A DNA stretch of 64,000 bases from JABDFW01 sp035550215 (GTDB lineage: Bacteria > Bacteroidota > Bacteroidia > Chitinophagales > Chitinophagaceae): assembly GCA_035550215.1 (NCBI GenBank), contig DASZPM010000007.1, positions 62,001 through 126,000 on the forward strand. Reading direction: 5' to 3'. Below, piece after piece: positions 7,178 through 15,658 of this stretch. The position numbers were made by a program, and so were the translations under genes. Below the pieces are notes generated by a model, which was not told the DNA's origin, did no database searches, and worked only from the letters and a program-made list of their open reading frames with translations. Position 1 is the first letter of the stretch. Each line of letters begins with the position of its first letter.

Positions 7178-8404
7178 TTAGGCCTTTTGCTTTCTTCTTG
7201 TTTCAATATTGGGCAGAAAGCCGGTTAAGAGACCGATAAGGGGTAGAAATGAACATGCTTTATACACATGCTCAATACTTGTATGGTCTGCAAGGCGGCC
7301 CAGGAGGGCAGAGCCAATGCCACCCATACCAAAGGCAAAACCAAAAAAGAGGCCTGATACCAACCCCAGTTTTTTGGGTAACAACTCCTGGGCGTAAACC
7401 AATATTGCAGAGAATGCGGAAGCGAGGATAACACCGATTATAATGATGAGCACCGTTGTTCCTGCCGGGCCTGCGTAAGGCAGAAACAGCGTAAAAGGGG
7501 CAACGCCCAATATTGACGCCCAAATAACATACTTGCGCCCAAAACGGTCGCCCAGCGGGCCGCCTAAAATGGTGCCTGCAGCTACCGCTGCAAGAAACAA
7601 AAACAGATGAAACTGAGCGCTTTGTACTGAAAGATGAAATTTTTCAATCAGGTAAAAGGTAAAATAACTGCTGATGCTGGCAATGTAAAAATATTTGGAA
7701 AAAATGAGTAGTAATAATATTATAACTGACACAGTTACCCGTGTTTTTGACAGAGGCTGCCTTTCAATAATAACGTGCTTTGCCTTTTTGCCACCCGTAT
7801 GATGTTTTTGATACCACTGTCCAATTTTGTACAATACGCCAATTGCTACCAGAGCGAGGACGGAAAACCAGGACACGCTGATGCGCCCAAATGGCACGAT
7901 GACGAGTGCGGCAAGTAATGGCCCCAATGAACTGCCAAAATTGCCACCCAATTGGAAAATGGATTGAGCGAGGCCCCTCCGGCCACCGGAAGCCATATAT
8001 GCAACGCGGGATGCTTCCGGGTGAAAAATTGAAGACCCGATACCTATAAGTGCGACAGATAACAATACAAGATGATAACTGCCCACCCATGACAGTAACA
8101 ATAAACCAATTAAGGTAAAACTCATACCCGTGGCCAAAGAAAATGGCTGTGGTTTACGGTCGGTAAATGAACCCACAAACGGCTGCAATAGCGAGGCAGC
8201 TAACTGGAAAGTAAAAGTAATTAGCCCTATTTGGGTGTAGCTAAGCTGGAAAGATGTTTTTAATAATGGGTAAATGGCAGGGATGATTGATTGAATAGTA
8301 TCATTAAGCAGGTGCGAAAAGCTGATGGCGAAAAGCACCGGGAATACCGTTTTTTCAACCGCTTTATGAAGAGGCGCCTGCTCACCCGTACTTATTGTGC
8401 TCAT
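7178..8404 (-). CDS. fsr: MFS exporter of the fosmidomycin-resistance (Fsr) type
   Basis: The 408-residue inner-membrane protein has about 12 predicted membrane segments. The first helices read FSHLLNDTIQSIIPAIYPLL and LSYTQIGLITFTFQLAASLL, which I recognise as the signature of the Fsr branch of the major facilitator superfamily. The second-half motif GGPLGDRFGRK is the classical MFS loop motif. E. coli Fsr exports fosmidomycin; the physiological substrate is unknown. It is transcribed alone, with a TAnnTTTG element (8455-8448) 43 nt upstream. No regulator gene is adjacent. Confidence 0.85.
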   Translation of the reverse strand: MSTISTGEQAPLHKAVEKTVFPVLFAISFSHLLNDTIQSIIPAIYPLLKTSFQLSYTQIGLITFTFQLAASLLQPFVGSFTDRKPQPFSLATGMSFTLIGLLLLSWVGSYHLVLLSVALIGIGSSIFHPEASRVAYMASGGRRGLAQSIFQLGGNFGSSLGPLLAALVIVPFGRISVSWFSVLALVAIGVLYKIGQWYQKHHTGGKKAKHVIIERQPLSKTRVTVSVIILLLLIFSKYFYIASISSYFTFYLIEKFHLSVQSAQFHLFLFLAAVAAGTILGGPLGDRFGRKYVIWASILGVAPFTLFLPYAGPAGTTVLIIIIGVILASAFSAILVYAQELLPKKLGLVSGLFFGFAFGMGGIGSALLGRLADHTSIEHVYKACSFLPLIGLLTGFLPNIETRRKQKA

Positions 8405-8447
8405 TGGTTAAATCTTATTCTTATATAATTTTCCTTACAGGCAACTA

Positions 8448-8455
8448 CAAAAATA
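8448..8455 (-). promoter_or_regulatory. -7 element upstream of the Fsr-like gene
   Basis: TATTTTTG on the minus strand is an exact TAnnTTTG match, predicting a leader of about 40 nt. No TTTG is seen at -33, so the call is tentative. Confidence 0.4.
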
Positions 8456-8606
8456 TATCTTTTAGATAAATATCGGTTAGGGCGATATCAACATTATTTA
8501 TGGGTTATTAAGCAGCTTTACAGGCTAAATTTAATACGCGCCTTTTTTTAAAATGCTCATCTTTGCAAAGCTGTAAAACAAAAATTATTAGTAGCTTAAT
8601 GCCTGA

Positions 8607-9941
8607 ATGTACGCGATAGTAGATATAGAAACAACAGGGAGTCAACCGGATGGTAATGGTATAACGGAAATAGCCATTGTACTGCATAACGGAACCGAGA
8701 TTGAGGGGAGGTATGAAACACTTATCAACCCACGCTATGCTATTCCCCCCTATGTATCGCATCTTACAGGCATCAATAACCAGATGGTGGCCAGTGCGCC
8801 CCCTTTTGAAGATGTGGCAGAAAATATTTACAGGCTTCTGCAAAACAGGGTGTTTATTGCGCATAATGTAAATTTTGATTATTCCTTTATAAAGTATCAT
8901 TTGCGGATGGCCGGTTTTGAATGGTCGCCCAAAAAGTTGTGTACTTTAAAACTTGCCCGCAAAGCTTTCCCGGGCTTTCAGCGGTATGGCTTAGGCCATA
9001 TATGCCGCACGCTGGAAATACCCATCAGTAACAGGCACCGTGCCGGTGGGGATGCCGATGCCACGGCAGTTTTATTTGATAAAATACTGCAAAAGAGCGG
9101 GGAGAAGCTGATACGCGATTTCCTGAAAAAGGAAAACCGCGAACAGATACTGCCGCCCAATCTGCCGAATGAACAGGTAAATAATTTGCCATATACGCCT
9201 GGTGTTTATTACTTCCATAACTCAAAGGGTAAGGTAATTTATGTTGGCAAGGCTATAAACCTTAAAGCCAGAGTTGTAAGCCATTTTACGGGATTGAATA
9301 CAGGGCGAAAAAGGCAGGAATTTTTACGTAATATTTTTTCAATAACGTATAAGGAGTGTCCCACAGAGCTAACGGCCTGTATTTTGGAAAGTGTTGAAAT
9401 AAAAAGACTTTGGCCCATATATAATATAAGCCAAAAAAGGCCATCCCAGGCCTACGGTATTTATGCTTTTGAAGATAATAAAGGCTACCAGCGGCTTGCT
9501 ATTGACAAAAAAAGAAAATATTTTGAGCCGCTTGCATCATTTAACCTTATGACAGACGCACACCGAATGTTATGGAAAATGGTGAAGGAATACGAGTTGC
9601 ACCCCGCACTGTGTTTTTTAGATAAAACGGCGAACACCGTTACAAATTACCCGGAGCCGGCACATTACAATACACGCGTAGAAGCTGCCGTTAAAAGCAT
9701 GAAAGGCCAACTGGGTACTTACGCTATTTTTGAAGAGGCCGCGTTTGATAAGAAGAGCGCCTGTATACTTGTGGAAAGCGGTAAGTTTTATGGAATGGGC
9801 CTGATACCAGACAACCTAAACTTTACACAGGTTGATTATTTAAAACCCCACCTTACACAATACCCGAATAACGAGGTAATACAAAGCATGATTAGCAGTT
9901 ATGCGCAGAAGTACCCCGCAAAGGTGTTAATAATGGAATAG
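8607..9941 (+). CDS. DnaQ-like exonuclease fused to a GIY-YIG (UvrC/Cho-type) nuclease domain
   Basis: The 444-residue protein carries two nuclease domains. Residues 1-165 form a DEDDh 3'-5' exonuclease like the Pol III epsilon subunit: D6/E8 in DIETTG, D91 in NFDYSF, and H144/D149 in HRAGGDAD are all present. Residues 196-275 form a GIY-YIG domain with GVYYF (199-203), IYVGK (211-215), an arginine at 222 and a glutamate in CILESVEIK, as in the N-terminal incision domain of UvrC and Cho. The remaining 170 residues are unassigned. The same fusion type is known from other bacteria. A role in DNA repair is inferred. The start ATG gives the exonuclease motif at once, as expected. Confidence 0.88.
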   Translation: MYAIVDIETTGSQPDGNGITEIAIVLHNGTEIEGRYETLINPRYAIPPYVSHLTGINNQMVASAPPFEDVAENIYRLLQNRVFIAHNVNFDYSFIKYHLRMAGFEWSPKKLCTLKLARKAFPGFQRYGLGHICRTLEIPISNRHRAGGDADATAVLFDKILQKSGEKLIRDFLKKENREQILPPNLPNEQVNNLPYTPGVYYFHNSKGKVIYVGKAINLKARVVSHFTGLNTGRKRQEFLRNIFSITYKECPTELTACILESVEIKRLWPIYNISQKRPSQAYGIYAFEDNKGYQRLAIDKKRKYFEPLASFNLMTDAHRMLWKMVKEYELHPALCFLDKTANTVTNYPEPAHYNTRVEAAVKSMKGQLGTYAIFEEAAFDKKSACILVESGKFYGMGLIPDNLNFTQVDYLKPHLTQYPNNEVIQSMISSYAQKYPAKVLIME

Positions 9942-10027
9942 CTATGCAGTTATTTTTTTGCAGGTGCATAGAAAGTCTCCAATAATAAAAACGTTAGAAA
10001 TCCTGGGCGTTATAAAAATGGCGGCCT

Positions 10028-10058
10028 TTTGCAAAAACGCATAAAATCAATAATTTTG
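10028..10058 (+). promoter_or_regulatory. Bacteroidota promoter of clpS
   Basis: TTTG (10028-10031), a 19-nt spacer and TAATTTTG (10051-10058) form a perfect consensus. Transcription should begin around 10062-10065, at or next to the ATG at 10064. Confidence 0.8.
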
Positions 10059-10063
10059 CGGGT

Positions 10064-10366
10064 ATGAATGTGGCATTCAGCAATATGGAAAAACCGTTAG
10101 AAGAGCTTGATGAGGATATACTTGTATCCACGGAAAGCCCTTATAACCTGGTTGTGTGGAATGATGAAGTAAACACTTTTGAATGGGTTATTGAAACATT
10201 GATAGATGTTTGCGGCCATACCGAGGAGCAGGCTGAGCAATGCGCTATGATAATACATGTACAGGGTAAATACGCCGTAAAAAAGGGCGATTATGATACG
10301 TTAAAACCGATGTGTAATTCAATTAACGACAGGGGTATTAATGCCACCGTTGAGTCGGTAAAGTAA
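10064..10366 (+). CDS. clpS: ATP-dependent Clp protease adaptor ClpS
   Basis: ClpS binds substrates with destabilising N-terminal residues and hands them to ClpA/ClpC-ClpP. The core is visible as NLVVWNDEVNTFEWVIETL, including the N-degron pocket Asn/Asp pair, then GHTEEQAEQCAMIIHVQGK; length (100 aa) is normal. The predicted transcription start coincides with the ATG at 10064, so either the mRNA is leaderless or the ATG at 10085 (MEKPLEEL) is the real start; the region between is not conserved core. The next gene is aat, which makes N-degrons, so the pair forms a functional unit. Confidence 0.93.
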   Translation: MNVAFSNMEKPLEELDEDILVSTESPYNLVVWNDEVNTFEWVIETLIDVCGHTEEQAEQCAMIIHVQGKYAVKKGDYDTLKPMCNSINDRGINATVESVK

Positions 10367-10410
10367 AATATTATAAGCTTGTTTTTCAGCTTCGCTCAAT
10401 CTATTTTCGC

Positions 10411-11058
10411 ATGCCTTTACGCCTATTAAACAGCAAACTTTGGTTTCCGCCTGTGGAAGAAGCCATGGAAGATGGTTTATTAGCAATGGGTGGCGACCTT
10501 ACTGTTGACAGGTTATTACTTGCATATAAAAAAGGGATTTTCCCCTGGTATGATGGTAAAGTGCCGCTATGGTGGTGTCCGGACCCAAGGTTTGTTTTAT
10601 TTCCAGCCGAACTGAAAGTGAGTAAAAGCATGCAGCAGCTTTTAAAACGGAATGCGTTTGAATTCACGGTAAACAAAGCCTTTAAAGAGGTTATCCATCA
10701 TTGTAAAACAAGTGAGCGTGCGGGGCAGGATGGAACCTGGATAACGGATGATGTTGAAAATGCATATACAATATTGCACACCCTGGGTTATGCACACAGT
10801 GCCGAGGTATGGCAAAATAATACACTTGTGGGCGGGTTGTATGGGATTAAGCTGGGCAATGTTTTTTTTGGGGAGAGCATGTTTAGTCTTGTGAGCAATG
10901 CCAGTAAATACGCCTTTATCAGTTATGTACAGCAATTGCGGCAGCAGGGCGTACAACTTATAGATTGCCAGGTATATACGGCACACCTTGAAAGCCTTGG
11001 CGCAAAAATGATTGAAAGAAAAGATTTTATGCGTTTGCTCGGCAAGCTGATTTTATAA
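10411..11058 (+). CDS. aat: Leucyl/phenylalanyl-tRNA--protein transferase
   Basis: Cytosolic enzyme that adds Leu or Phe from aminoacyl-tRNA to proteins with N-terminal Lys or Arg, creating ClpS-recognised degrons. Family signatures are clear: LWFPPVEEAMEDGLLAMGGD near the N-terminus, GIFPWYDGKVPLWWCPDPR, ERAGQDGTWITDDVENAY and LVGGLYGIKLGNVFFGESMF. Length (215 aa) is typical. It follows clpS by 44 nt on the same strand, so co-transcription is likely. A partial -7 element, TATTTTCG (10402-10409), abuts the ATG but lacks a -33 partner. Confidence 0.95.
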   Translation: MPLRLLNSKLWFPPVEEAMEDGLLAMGGDLTVDRLLLAYKKGIFPWYDGKVPLWWCPDPRFVLFPAELKVSKSMQQLLKRNAFEFTVNKAFKEVIHHCKTSERAGQDGTWITDDVENAYTILHTLGYAHSAEVWQNNTLVGGLYGIKLGNVFFGESMFSLVSNASKYAFISYVQQLRQQGVQLIDCQVYTAHLESLGAKMIERKDFMRLLGKLIL

Positions 11059-11209
11059 TGCTACAATATAAAAAAGCTCCCTGCAAAAGCAGAACTATGT
11101 TTAAGCAACGGCCATCGAATTTTAGCCGCTATAAATTATAGCCTGCATTTTGTGTACAATAATTCCATATAGCTAAGCGCCGGTTTTTTGTAAAGCGACA
11201 GCGCAACGG

Positions 11210-13468
11210 CTACTTGCCAAATTTTTTCTTTAATGCGTTCAACGCATCGTTCATGTTAAGGCTGCCTGCATCCTGCATTTTTTTGGGCCGGTGATTATCA
11301 TCCTTTCTAAAATTATTGCCACCAGGTTTAGAACGTTCGTTGCGGACAGGCGGTTCCTGTGCCTGCTTTATGGATAAGGCAATGCGTTTCCGGGGTATAT
11401 CCACTTCCAGCACTTTAACCTGTACTTTGTCGTTAAGCTTCAATACTTCGTTTGGGTCTGTTATATATTTATGGGCAATCTCGCTTACATGTACAAGTCC
11501 ATCCTGCTTCACGCCAATGTCAATAAACGCGCCAAAGCGCGTTATGTTTGTTACGCTGCCCGGAACAACCATCCCTGCTTTTACATCTTCTATTGAATAA
11601 ATATTGGCAAACTCAAATTGTTCCAGGCCGCTGCGTGGGTCAAGACCCGGTTTGTTTAGTTCTTTTAAGATATCCTGAATTGTCAGCTCTCCAACAGTTT
11701 CTGTAATATATTTTTTAGGCTGAATTGTTTTCAGCAGCGTTTCATTGCCTATTAATTTCTCTACTTCTATATTGTTATCAACAGCAATTTTTTCTACTAC
11801 GCTATATGCCTCCGGGTGCACGGCGCTTGCATCCAGTGGGTTTGCCGCATCGCGTATGCGTAAAAAGCCCGCGCACTGTTCATAAGCTTTGCCACCCAGC
11901 CGAGGCACTTTTAACAGTTGTTCCCTGCTGGTGAATTTGCCAATTTCACTGCGGTATTTAACAATATTGCCTGCCAGCGTGCTGCCAATGCCGCTTACAT
12001 AAGCAAGCAGATGTTTTGAAGCGGTGTTGAGATTAACGCCTACCTGGTTAACGCAACTCTCTACCGTTTGGTCAAGCCTTTCTTTTAACCGCACCTGGTT
12101 TACATCATGCTGGTATTGGCCCACACCGATGCTTTTAGGGTCAATCTTTACTAATTCTGCGAGGGGGTCCATCAAACGCCTGCCAATACTCACAGCCCCG
12201 CGCACGGTAACATCATAATCAGCAAATTCTTCCCTCGCTATTTCTGAGGCGGAATAAATTGACGCGCCATCTTCATTCACCAAAAATACAGGTAACCCCA
12301 AACCAAGTTGTTTTATAAACTGCTCTGTTTCCCTGCCGGCTGTGCCGTCACCAATGGCAAATACTTCAATAGCATATTTTGCCACAAGGTCTTTTATTTT
12401 ATATTCACTGTCGTATTTGCGGTTTGCCTCGTGTACATAAATAAGGTCGTTGTGCAGCAGTTCTCCTTTTTCATCCAGGCAAACCACTTTACAGCCGGTA
12501 CGATAACCAGGGTCAATTGCCAATAATTTTTTGCTGCCAAGAGGTGAGCTAAGCAATAATTGGCGAAGGTTTTCCGCAAAAACATTTATGGCTTCTTCAT
12601 CAGCTTTTGTTTTCAGCGCGGTTCTAAACTCTGTTTCAAGGCTGGGCTGCAATAATCTCCTGTAAGCGTCTTTTGCCGCTTTTTTCACCTGTTCTACTGA
12701 TTCATTCATGCTGCCTGCTACGTAGGCGGCTTCAAGCAAGTATAATGCATCTTCTTCCAGCGGAGCGATTGTAATACGTAAAAAGCCTTCCAAAAAACCG
12801 CGCAGTATGGCTAATATCCTGTGGGATGGTATTTTGTACACAGGTTCGCTAAAATCAAAATAGTCCTTGTACTTCGCTGCTTCAACTTCTTTTTCTGTAA
12901 CTACCTTGCTTTGAAAAGTGGCCTTATCCTCAAATAATTTTCTAAGCTTAGCACGCACATTGGCATCCTCGTTTATCATCTCGGCTATAATATCCCGTGC
13001 ACCCTGCAAAGCCTCATCACCGGTTGCTACTTTATCATTAATAAAAGCTGCCGAAGCTGCGCTTATATCCCTGTCTTTTTGTTCAAGCACCAGCAACGCA
13101 AGTGGCTCAAGACCATTTTCTCTTGCTGTTTGCGCTTTGGTTTTACGTTTTGGTTTGTAGGGCAGGTAAATATCTTCTAACCCGGCTATTGTGGTTGTTT
13201 TATCGAGCAATGCCTGCAATTCTTCAGTCATTTTACCCTGCTCGGTAATCGTTTTTTCAATAAAAGCTTTACGTTCGGTAAATTCTTTTATCACTTTTGC
13301 TTCGTCCTGCACCTGCTGTATCTGCACTTCATCCAGGGCGCCAGTTTTGTCTTTGCGGTATCTCGCTATAAAGGGTATAGTTGCGCCCTCATCCAGCAAC
13401 TGCAACACTGCCTCCACCTGCGCTGTACGTATATTTAACTTACCTGCTATTGACTGTGCCAATTCCAT
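11210..13468 (-). CDS. tex: Tex family RNA-binding transcription accessory protein
   Basis: The 752-residue protein has the complete Tex layout: an N-terminal helical region (IPFIARYRKDKTGALDEVQI), a YqgF/RNase H-like domain starting near LLAIDPGYRTGCKVV, helix-hairpin-helix segments (VNLNTASKHLLAYVSGIG and LLKVPRLGGKAYEQCAGFLR), and a C-terminal S1 domain (GSVTNITRFGAFIDIGVKQD). A basic low-complexity tail follows the S1 domain. Tex binds nucleic acid and affects transcription and stress or virulence traits in several bacteria; the exact reaction is not settled. It is transcribed alone; no convincing terminator was found downstream. Confidence 0.95.
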   Translation of the reverse strand: MELAQSIAGKLNIRTAQVEAVLQLLDEGATIPFIARYRKDKTGALDEVQIQQVQDEAKVIKEFTERKAFIEKTITEQGKMTEELQALLDKTTTIAGLEDIYLPYKPKRKTKAQTARENGLEPLALLVLEQKDRDISAASAAFINDKVATGDEALQGARDIIAEMINEDANVRAKLRKLFEDKATFQSKVVTEKEVEAAKYKDYFDFSEPVYKIPSHRILAILRGFLEGFLRITIAPLEEDALYLLEAAYVAGSMNESVEQVKKAAKDAYRRLLQPSLETEFRTALKTKADEEAINVFAENLRQLLLSSPLGSKKLLAIDPGYRTGCKVVCLDEKGELLHNDLIYVHEANRKYDSEYKIKDLVAKYAIEVFAIGDGTAGRETEQFIKQLGLGLPVFLVNEDGASIYSASEIAREEFADYDVTVRGAVSIGRRLMDPLAELVKIDPKSIGVGQYQHDVNQVRLKERLDQTVESCVNQVGVNLNTASKHLLAYVSGIGSTLAGNIVKYRSEIGKFTSREQLLKVPRLGGKAYEQCAGFLRIRDAANPLDASAVHPEAYSVVEKIAVDNNIEVEKLIGNETLLKTIQPKKYITETVGELTIQDILKELNKPGLDPRSGLEQFEFANIYSIEDVKAGMVVPGSVTNITRFGAFIDIGVKQDGLVHVSEIAHKYITDPNEVLKLNDKVQVKVLEVDIPRKRIALSIKQAQEPPVRNERSKPGGNNFRKDDNHRPKKMQDAGSLNMNDALNALKKKFGK

Positions 13469-13633
13469 ATTAAAAACAATTTATAAAAATATGCCTTTCC
13501 AAAAAGGAGTGCGAATGTAGGGGTGTGGCGTGAAAAGAAAAAATTGAATAGACAGGCATTTTTGTTTTATTGACGATTGCAGTTTAAGCGTTTCGTTTGA
13601 CATTGGTAAACCCCTGATTGTTACATTTATTGT

Positions 13634-13888
13634 ATGAAGAATAAATGGCTTTATTTTATTTCGCCCTGCGTAATCGCTGTTATTATATTGACTGCCGGCG
13701 TTTTAATGGACACAACCAGCGGTGGATGGCACATGCTTGGGGTTGTGGCCGGCTTACCGCTTATAGCAATAATAGCTGTAGCAGGAATTATTATGAAACT
13801 GCTTATACGCAAAAGCATTGCGCTGCTTTGGATAATTGAAATACTTGTATTGCTGTGTATATTTATAACATCCAGGCATTTGAAGTGA
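13634..13888 (+). CDS. Small integral membrane protein (84 aa), unknown function
   Basis: Three hydrophobic segments are visible: residues about 6-24, 32-54 and 62-79, with short polar loops (DTTSGGWH and RKSIA) and a basic C-terminus. This is a convincing membrane-protein pattern for a short frame, which is the main support for it being a gene. No family is recognised. It is convergent with the membrane-protein operon ending at 13919 and divergent from tex. Confidence 0.55.
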   Translation: MKNKWLYFISPCVIAVIILTAGVLMDTTSGGWHMLGVVAGLPLIAIIAVAGIIMKLLIRKSIALLWIIEILVLLCIFITSRHLK

Positions 13889-13918
13889 ATATGTAAAACA
13901 CGGACTTTTGGCGGCTTA

Positions 13919-15658
13919 TTACCCGTTAAACTTCTTCTCCACCCATAAAAAAGTGCAGCAGGTCAAAAATAAAATGACAAAATAGATTTTTGGAAACGGT
14001 GTTTGCTGCAAGGCTGTAATATTCTCTGCGGTTATTGTGCTATTGCCACTGGCATATTGTGTCGAGGCTATCGTTTCTGCAGCCCGTGCATATTTCCAGC
14101 TACTGTCATTAAATACATAAAAACTTGTAGTGTCGTTTTGACTGACACTTGTTTGCCAGCCTGCCCCGGTTGGCCAATAGGTACCACTCCACCTGTAATA
14201 TAAACCCGGCTGCTGGGCAAGGTAAACAGGGCTTTCATTTATAACAAGGTGCGAAGATGAGGGGCCTTCAAAAGTAATATGTACCGGCTGGTTTACAATG
14301 GGAAAAACAGGCGCGTAATTTGAAGTTGGCCCTGTTGATTTATTTTTAGACACTTTGTCAAACATCATACTCCAGAATGCATAATAATCGCTCTTGTCAC
14401 CTGTTAGCATCCAGCTATACGTATTGTTTAAAGTGGTAACGGCAATTTTGCCTGCGCCATAAGTAAGATTTGTTACAAAAATTTCTCCAGAGGAAGAATC
14501 CGTTGCCAAAGGTTGTGTGCCTGCGGCAGAACGGATGGTGAGGGAATGCTCACCCCCAAGATGATGCAGCACTCCGTCGCCGGCAAACCTGATGGACACC
14601 TGTTGGCCAGGCTTTACACCAGTTGCAGATACCTGTACATTTGATGAATAAAACGCCGATGATGGTAAAGTTGTATCAGCTTTTATAATCAATCCCATAC
14701 CATCTTCAACACTTAACTGTATGGCGTCTTGTTCTTCCCTGCTTAGCGTAGAAAATGCCGCCGCATCACAAACAAGTGCATCAAAACCTTGCAGCGAGGA
14801 CTTTGTGATTTCAGATAGATTCTCCTTCTCCGTGTTCAGGAAGGATTGATTGTATTTGTCTTTACTGGTCGCGTTACTTGTAACCACTTCAAAGCTGTTG
14901 TCTGAAAGCCAGTTTTTTAAAAACCTGTTTTCAAAACCCGGCGCTGATGCCAGCATCAGCACCTTTAGGGGCACTGCCTGCTTTACATCAACAGGAACGG
15001 GTTGGCTTTCAATAATGGTATTATTTATTGATGCTGCAATATTGAATACTGCGCTGCCTAACTGTTTGGGTACGGTAACAAGGTCAAACAACCCACGGGT
15101 TGCAGGTGGTATTATCGCTGAATCAAAAGGTGTATTAAAACCGATGAGCAGCAGCTTTACCGGCTCGTTTTTAGTATTGTTAAATATACCCTGTACGTGG
15201 AGCGTTTCACCGGTTTGCAAATTTTGTTTCCAGTGTGCAGATATGATTCCTGTACCAACACTTTGCGGATGAAACACCACGGGGGTGTTGCTTAATAGTG
15301 ATAGTTCGTCTTTTGTTAAACCGTAACCAAAAACATCAAGTTTTTTATAAACTTTGCTGCCTTGCGCAACAAGGTCATCAAATGTGTAAACAGGCACTTG
15401 CTTACTTTGCGTTTTAATAAAATTTTTTACGCTGTCTTTGTTATAACCGCTGGTTATTATAACAGCGGCATCTTCCACTTTTGCAGAATGAGTATATGGA
15501 ATGTCGAATTCCAGGCCAAGTAAGGTGGTTACAGCAAGCAAAGTGGCTGTAATCCTCAGTACCAGGTTTTTTTTATTATACCGCAGGTACTCTTTCCTGC
15601 AGGAGAAAACCATCAGCGCAAGGGCAAAAGCTATAGATATATATTGCCATACGCTCAT
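13919..15658 (-). CDS. Membrane protein with a GATase-like region, last gene of the MoxR operon
   Basis: The 579-residue protein has two N-terminal membrane helices (residues 5-20 and 33-50), a large extracytoplasmic middle and a C-terminal helix (IYFVILFLTCCTFLWVEKKF). The segment LKVLMLASAPGFENRFLKNW followed by FDALVCDAAAFSTLSREEQD resembles the class I glutamine-amidotransferase-like fold found in many BatA/VWA-associated membrane proteins; catalytic Cys/His are not evident. The start ATG overlaps the stop of the upstream DUF4175-like gene by one nucleotide. Function is unknown; the operon suggests assembly or quality control of envelope complexes with the MoxR ATPase. Confidence 0.7.
   Translation of the reverse strand: MSVWQYISIAFALALMVFSCRKEYLRYNKKNLVLRITATLLAVTTLLGLEFDIPYTHSAKVEDAAVIITSGYNKDSVKNFIKTQSKQVPVYTFDDLVAQGSKVYKKLDVFGYGLTKDELSLLSNTPVVFHPQSVGTGIISAHWKQNLQTGETLHVQGIFNNTKNEPVKLLLIGFNTPFDSAIIPPATRGLFDLVTVPKQLGSAVFNIAASINNTIIESQPVPVDVKQAVPLKVLMLASAPGFENRFLKNWLSDNSFEVVTSNATSKDKYNQSFLNTEKENLSEITKSSLQGFDALVCDAAAFSTLSREEQDAIQLSVEDGMGLIIKADTTLPSSAFYSSNVQVSATGVKPGQQVSIRFAGDGVLHHLGGEHSLTIRSAAGTQPLATDSSSGEIFVTNLTYGAGKIAVTTLNNTYSWMLTGDKSDYYAFWSMMFDKVSKNKSTGPTSNYAPVFPIVNQPVHITFEGPSSSHLVINESPVYLAQQPGLYYRWSGTYWPTGAGWQTSVSQNDTTSFYVFNDSSWKYARAAETIASTQYASGNSTITAENITALQQTPFPKIYFVILFLTCCTFLWVEKKFNG

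Noticed and set aside
11070..11130. A third copy of the small RNA or a terminator after aat/tex (CTGCAAAAGCAG before a T-run on the minus strand)
   Set aside because: Only a 4-bp stem is perfect, no TAnnTTTG promoter is found upstream, and the GCAAGCAATCGTT element is absent.
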